A DNA stretch of 25,178 nt, from contig JAPKMW010000135.1 in the NCBI GenBank assembly GCA_026645575.1, positions 1 to 25,178 of the forward strand. The letters run 5' to 3'. Positions 22,070 through 25,178 of the stretch are shown piece by piece. Positions within the stretch are counted from its first letter, which is position 1. Every line of letters starts with the position of its first letter. The notes below the pieces were generated by a model. The model made no database searches. It was not told the DNA's origin and saw nothing but the letters and a program-made list of their open reading frames with translations. The translations under genes were made by a program, and so were the position numbers. The DNA comes from Caldilineaceae bacterium. Its GTDB lineage: Bacteria; Chloroflexota; Anaerolineae; Caldilineales; Caldilineaceae.

Positions 22070-22170
22070 CTAATGACATACAAGGAACTATTCACGAGTT
22101 CGCAAGTAGTACAACAACTTCATATCAACATGGTGTGTCCGCCCAATTCAACGACAGAAAGGGGATCGCG

Positions 22171-23193
<1,023 letters not shown>

Positions 23194-23203
23194 ACTTGCG
23201 TAG

Positions 23204-23704
23204 TTAGTCTGTGGAGGGCATGGCGTCAGGACAGAGAAAGTTTACTTTGATGCCATACCCTTCCAGCATTTCCCGATGATGCCACCAATCGGTGTCAATG
23301 GCATTGAGAATCGGCGGCGTTTCCGGGTGGGCCAAGGCGACGGCCACATACTTGCGATCAGAGCGATCAAAGGTGCGCAACGCCGGATCGTTGGGAAATT
23401 CAACAAAGTCGGTCGGATCAGTGGAAGCGGGCTGCGGGGTAAGCGTGACAGTTTCACAGCGGCTTGGATTGCCCCAGTTGGTTAACACCCATTTGCAGAA
23501 GGCGTCGCCAACGCCTGGTTGGCCCGATTGCTGCAAATTCTTCTTGTACTCATTAATGATTCGCCAGCCATCATCAATTACCAAAACGCCGGTGGTTGTC
23601 ACTTCCCGTAGCGTCTGCGTACAACGTAGCACACACTGAGCCGACGCTTGGGGCGTTTTTCTGTTGGCGACAATGGCAACGTTGGTATCAACAATTACCT
23701 TCAC
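23204..23704 (-). CDS. PIN-domain protein, probable ribonuclease
   Basis: 166 aa, PIN-like fold. The acidic active-site pattern is visible: Asp6 in VIVDTNVA, Glu52 in RIINEYKKN, Asp113/Asp116 in FDRSDRKYVAVA, and Asp137/Asp139 in NAIDTDWW. Such residues bind Mg2+ or Mn2+ for RNA cleavage in VapC-type toxins and other PIN nucleases. It is longer than typical VapC (about 130-140 aa), with an insert around 80-105. There is no antitoxin-like small gene; instead its start overlaps the last codon and stop of the upstream ATPase by 4 bp (23701-23704), showing a tightly coupled pair. It probably acts with, or is controlled by, that ATPase. Confidence 0.82.
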   Translation of the reverse strand: MKVIVDTNVAIVANRKTPQASAQCVLRCTQTLREVTTTGVLVIDDGWRIINEYKKNLQQSGQPGVGDAFCKWVLTNWGNPSRCETVTLTPQPASTDPTDFVEFPNDPALRTFDRSDRKYVAVALAHPETPPILNAIDTDWWHHREMLEGYGIKVNFLCPDAMPSTD

Positions 23705-25032
23705 TGAACATTCCCTTGGTTTGCTTCTTTTTGTAATTGGCGTTGCATGGCTGCTTCGGTCATTGCAACCAGATCACCCATTTCGTCACCAAAGAAATTG
23801 GCCGGCCAGTTGTTGATATTGCCGTAAGTGTCCACTTGCAATTCCTCGCGCTTCGATTCACCCTCTGCTATACTCGTAAAATAGAGGGCAACATCTTGCG
23901 GGGAGAGTTGTTCTTCTGCTAACCGACGTTGGAGCCGGCGTAACAAATGTTCGCTGTGGCTTTCCAGAATGATCTGCACGCCACGACTTTTGATGACATC
24001 AATAAAGACATCGGCAAGGCCAGCCTGCACTGCGGGATGCAAATGGATTTCCGGTTGTTCAAGGATGATAACACTGCTTGGCGGTGCATAATAGCACAGG
24101 GTCAATACAGGTAGAATTTGTGAAACACCAAAGCCTACATCTGTAATTAGTACCTCAGGCGATGATGCTGATTGACGGACGCGTAATTCATACTCTCTGC
24201 GTCCTTCTGCTATAGGCTGCAAGGCAAAACTGTGAATCAATCCTAACCGTTTTAACCATTGCGCAACACCATTCTGCGCTTTTGCTTCTGATGTTAACAA
24301 TGCTGGAATTGTATACTCGCCTCTGCTACCGATACTACCGATCTTACTGCCGCGTAGTAAATAAGTCCGACTCGGGTATTCGCGCAACGGCCCCAAGTAT
24401 TGGATACTTCCTAGCAGATTGTCTAATAACGAAGTAAGCCAAGAGGTCAGCGAAGAATTTTGATAATGAAGATTTAACAGATCGGGAAACGCATAAAAAT
24501 AAACAGGCGGCGGCACTGTTGACGCTGTTCCATTACGAGGATCCAGAATTTTATCATTAGTAATGATATACTCGGCTTCGATTCCAGGAAGCAACGGTTC
24601 TTTAAGTTGCATTCCTACTGCTTTTTTGCCCTGTTGATAACTAAATTCCTTGAGCATTAAGGTTTGATTAACTAAGCCAAACTCAGCCCGGAATCGAATC
24701 GAATGGTCTGAAGAAAACCATTCAGGATTAAACATATTTCCTTGTACCCACGCTGGTGCCCATTCAACTTGAAAACTAATTGGGTTAGATTCAACATGAT
24801 TAAAGACAATGTCTGCAAAAGTGCCTAAATTGATATAAGAGCGTTCGTCGCCTAAATGCAACACTTGAGTGCGATCCAATGATTCAGCCGTCTGTTTCAG
24901 CAGAAGCAAAAACTGCAAAATACTGGTTTTGCCGGAACTGTTGGCGCCAAAGAAGCCAGTCAACGGGGCGAAACGCATGGTACCAGTGTCGCGCCAGGAC
25001 TTAAAATTCTGGATTTGCAGTTGGGTAATCAT
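23701..25032 (-). CDS. OLD/ABC-like AAA ATPase with DUF3696 C-terminus
   Basis: 443 aa. The N-terminus ITQLQIQNFKSW is the typical first strand of RecF/OLD-like ABC ATPases. Walker A GANSSGKTS is at 29-37. An insert-rich middle (about 50-285) carries YLGPLREYPSR. A signature-like DVGFGVSQILPVL (298-310) precedes Walker B VIILEQPEIHLHP (321-333) and the H-loop ILESHSEHLL (355-364). The tail (about 395-430, NNWPANFFGDEMGDLVAM) matches DUF3696. No TOPRIM nuclease is fused, unlike full OLD proteins; a separate PIN nuclease gene follows with 4-bp overlap. The gene reads more AT-rich than fbp next to it, consistent with transfer. A role in anti-phage defence is inferred from architecture only. Confidence 0.87.
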   Translation of the reverse strand: MITQLQIQNFKSWRDTGTMRFAPLTGFFGANSSGKTSILQFLLLLKQTAESLDRTQVLHLGDERSYINLGTFADIVFNHVESNPISFQVEWAPAWVQGNMFNPEWFSSDHSIRFRAEFGLVNQTLMLKEFSYQQGKKAVGMQLKEPLLPGIEAEYIITNDKILDPRNGTASTVPPPVYFYAFPDLLNLHYQNSSLTSWLTSLLDNLLGSIQYLGPLREYPSRTYLLRGSKIGSIGSRGEYTIPALLTSEAKAQNGVAQWLKRLGLIHSFALQPIAEGRREYELRVRQSASSPEVLITDVGFGVSQILPVLTLCYYAPPSSVIILEQPEIHLHPAVQAGLADVFIDVIKSRGVQIILESHSEHLLRRLQRRLAEEQLSPQDVALYFTSIAEGESKREELQVDTYGNINNWPANFFGDEMGDLVAMTEAAMQRQLQKEANQGNVQ

Positions 25033-25101
25033 GCTTATTTCCTTCGGCCACCAATACCAACGTTCATTTCCATGCTTATTATCGCTTTATTTTAACCGCG
25101 C

Positions 25102-25178
25102 CTAAGTTCGACTTTGTACATTCTTGAGTAAGCGCACTACCTGGTGGCTTGCCAGGGGTGCAAAATATTCAGGCAGCA
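25102..25178 (-). CDS. Possible 3' end of a further minus-strand gene
   Basis: From the window edge the minus strand reads without stops through LPEYFAPLASHQVVRLLKNV to a TAG at 25102-25104, about 24 codons. The composition is protein-like, and it lies 69 bp upstream of the ATPase gene on the same strand, so it could be the preceding gene of the module. The piece is too short to classify. Confidence 0.35.
   Translation of the reverse strand, partial: LPEYFAPLASHQVVRLLKNVQSRT

Noticed and set aside
23204..23704. VapBC-type toxin-antitoxin locus
   Set aside because: No small antitoxin gene adjoins the PIN gene; its coupled partner is a 443-aa ATPase.

Overview
The window looks like a bacterial chromosome fragment, most likely from the Chloroflexota (a Caldilinea/Anaerolineae- or Herpetosiphon-like lineage). 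That assignment is inference from gene style: a secreted clostripain-type protease ending in a YLPIVLR-type tail, long TPR and STAND proteins, DUF1684, an M81 peptidase, and short GTGACAAG-type repeats between genes. No rRNA, tRNA or CRISPR array was found.

Layout. 1-566: N-terminal part of an IS66-family transposase (minus strand, running off the left edge). 697-2449: two paralogous ABC-2 type permeases with no ATPase beside them. 2483-4427: a NarL-type response regulator and its histidine kinase (minus strand), convergent with the permeases and divergent from a DinB-like protein (4599). 5083-6023: three small membrane proteins, the last overlapping its neighbour. 6136-11722: two large exported proteins on the minus strand, a C11 (clostripain) peptidase with four beta-sandwich repeats and a TPR lipoprotein; both read as lower in GC than the flanks. 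12032-14656: a divergent STAND NTPase with C-terminal TPR-like repeats. 14787-18273: minus-strand catabolic-looking genes (M81/MlrC peptidase, HpcH/HpaI aldolase, DUF1684). 18274-18891: a long non-coding stretch with a strong promoter and an intrinsic terminator that predict a ~100-nt RNA ahead of greA. 18892-23193: plus-strand housekeeping genes (greA, L,D-transpeptidase, polytopic membrane protein, fbp). 23204-25032: a two-gene minus-strand module, an OLD/ABC-like ATPase with a DUF3696 tail followed by a PIN-domain nuclease with 4-bp overlap. The right edge may hold the last codons of one more minus-strand gene.

The non-coding space is rich in structured repeats: a palindromic family with three copies (5375, 20692, 22042), RTGACARG octamer arrays at three loci (2453, 17246, 17417), and a perfect 27-bp inverted repeat at 16323-16387. 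The most attractive leads are the ATPase-PIN pair as a possible defence module, the greA-upstream small RNA, and the dispersed repeat families.
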